Shown here in pieces: positions 13,383-14,013 of a stretch of 14,013 bases of DNA. Below the pieces are notes generated by a model that was not told the DNA's origin, did not search any database, and saw only the letters and a list, made by a program, of their open reading frames with translations. The stretch covers positions 1 through 14,013 of the forward strand of contig CALITN010000031.1 in assembly GCA_938041595.1 (NCBI GenBank), read 5' to 3'. Every line of letters starts with the position of its first letter. Positions within the stretch are counted from its first letter, which is position 1. The DNA is from an uncultured Flavobacteriaceae bacterium. GTDB taxonomy: Bacteria > Bacteroidota > Bacteroidia > Flavobacteriales > Flavobacteriaceae. A program made the translations under genes and the position numbers.

Positions 13383-13679
13383 TTATTTAAGCATGTCCGC
13401 AACATAAGGAAGCAAAGCCAGGTGGCGTGCTCTCTTTACAGCTACAGATACTTTGCGTTGGTATTTCAGTGAAGTTCCTGTCAAACGTCGAGGAAGGATT
13501 TTTCCTTGTTCGTTTATAAAACTCATCAAGAAGTCAGAGTCTTTGTAATCGACGTATTTGATTCCTGATCTTTTAAAGCGACAATACTTTTTCTTTGTCG
13601 TAGTATCGATGTTCAGTGGGGTTAAATATCTGATTTCCCCCTCTTTCTTTCCGGATTGTTGTTCTTCGATCTTAGACAT
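13383..13679 (-). CDS. rpsR: 30S ribosomal protein S18
   Basis: A 98-residue small-subunit protein that binds 16S rRNA beside S6. The diagnostic KKYCRFKRSGIKYVDYKD segment and the C-terminal LPRRLTGTSLKYQRKVSVAV stretch, followed by KRARHLALLPY, are present. The N-terminal extension MSKIEEQQSGKKEGEIRYL is of the flavobacterial type. It starts at ATG 13679, two bases after the rpsF stop. Confidence 0.98.
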   Translation of the reverse strand: MSKIEEQQSGKKEGEIRYLTPLNIDTTTKKKYCRFKRSGIKYVDYKDSDFLMSFINEQGKILPRRLTGTSLKYQRKVSVAVKRARHLALLPYVADMLK

Positions 13680-13681
13680 AT

Positions 13682-14013
13682 CTAGGCTTCCGTTTTAATT
13701 TTCTTTCTTCTTTTTTCGGCCCAGGCTAGGGCATGCTTGTCAAGTTTGACTGTCAAAAAGCGCATCACACGTTCGTCACGTCGGAATTCAACTTCCATCG
13801 CGTCAATGGCTTCTGCACTAACAGAAAACTCCATCAAATGATAAAAGGCACTTTTTTTGTTTTGGATTGGGTAAGCCAATTTTTTCAGGCCCCAATTTTC
13901 GGTACTCGTAATGGTTCCTCCCTTAGCGGTAAGGAAATCCATATACTTCTGTACTGCTTCCTCTATCTGGGTCTCAGATAGAACGGGATTCAAAATGAAA
14001 ACAGTTTCGTAAT
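13682..14013 (-). CDS. rpsF: 30S ribosomal protein S6 (start beyond the right edge)
   Basis: The minus-strand frame is open to the window edge. Before NPVLSETQIEE the same frame reads YETVFIL, the conserved S6 N terminus, so the TTG at 13993 is internal and the true start lies just outside; only about two or three residues are missing. The WGLKKLAYPIQNKKSAFYHL core and RRDERVMRFLTVKLDKHA are intact, with a basic tail KRRKKIKTEA. S6 pairs with S18 on the 30S platform, consistent with the rpsF-rpsR-rplI order. The promoter of the operon is outside the window. Confidence 0.97.
   Translation of the reverse strand, partial: YETVFILNPVLSETQIEEAVQKYMDFLTAKGGTITSTENWGLKKLAYPIQNKKSAFYHLMEFSVSAEAIDAMEVEFRRDERVMRFLTVKLDKHALAWAEKRRKKIKTEA

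Noticed and set aside
12522..13472. Several plus-strand frames of 70-140 codons opposite hisS, rplI and rpsR
   Set aside because: They are antisense shadows of strongly recognised minus-strand genes and show no family features.

Overview
The window looks like a compact chromosomal segment from a Bacteroidota bacterium, most likely a (marine) member of the Flavobacteriaceae. Several signs agree. Gene starts lack Shine-Dalgarno sequences. Near-perfect copies of the Bacteroidota -7 box TAnnTTTG precede several genes. The ribosomal proteins, FtsK, HisS and the RibB fusion all read like flavobacterial versions. Small uncharacterised families (recalled as DUF6952 and DUF6495) sit in flavobacterial-type neighbourhoods. 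I see no insertion sequence, phage, CRISPR or recent-transfer signature.

Layout, left to right. (1) 1-129: the C-terminal tail of a membrane antiporter (NhaC-like). (2) 241-1440: a tight three-gene + strand operon of a 2-Cys peroxiredoxin, a thioredoxin-fold protein with a CGNC site, and an 84-residue unknown protein, closed by a strong terminator at 1447-1474. (3) 1518-7255: ftsK, then a tightly coupled lolA-like / LptF-LptG-like / ribB set joined by 4-nt overlaps. (4) A convergent TauE/SafE-type permease on the minus strand (7252-8007). (5) tRNA-Ser(TGA) with its own promoter and terminator (8089-8229). (6) A low-density zone (8230-9456): a 55-residue single-pass membrane protein, a gene-free stretch of about 470 nt with a striking GNRA-capped hairpin, and a secreted ankyrin-repeat protein. 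(7) A secreted Dabb-family protein (9457-9852), convergent with a minus-strand group. (8) The minus-strand group, in transcription order from the right edge: rpsF-rpsR-rplI, terminator, DUF6495-like gene, hisS, ferredoxin-NADP reductase.

Functional themes: peroxide detoxification and thiol redox (operon 2 and the flavin reductase), chromosome segregation (ftsK), envelope lipoprotein and LPS transport (lolA/LptFG), riboflavin synthesis (ribB), and translation (ribosomal proteins, hisS, tRNA-Ser).

Most of the window is ordinary housekeeping DNA. The points most worth a second look are the unknown third member of the peroxiredoxin operon, the GTP cyclohydrolase II half of the RibB fusion that has lost all its zinc cysteines, the strand-polar hairpin at 8812-8847, the unlisted 55-aa membrane protein, and a terminator hairpin pressed against the DUF6495-hisS transcription unit.
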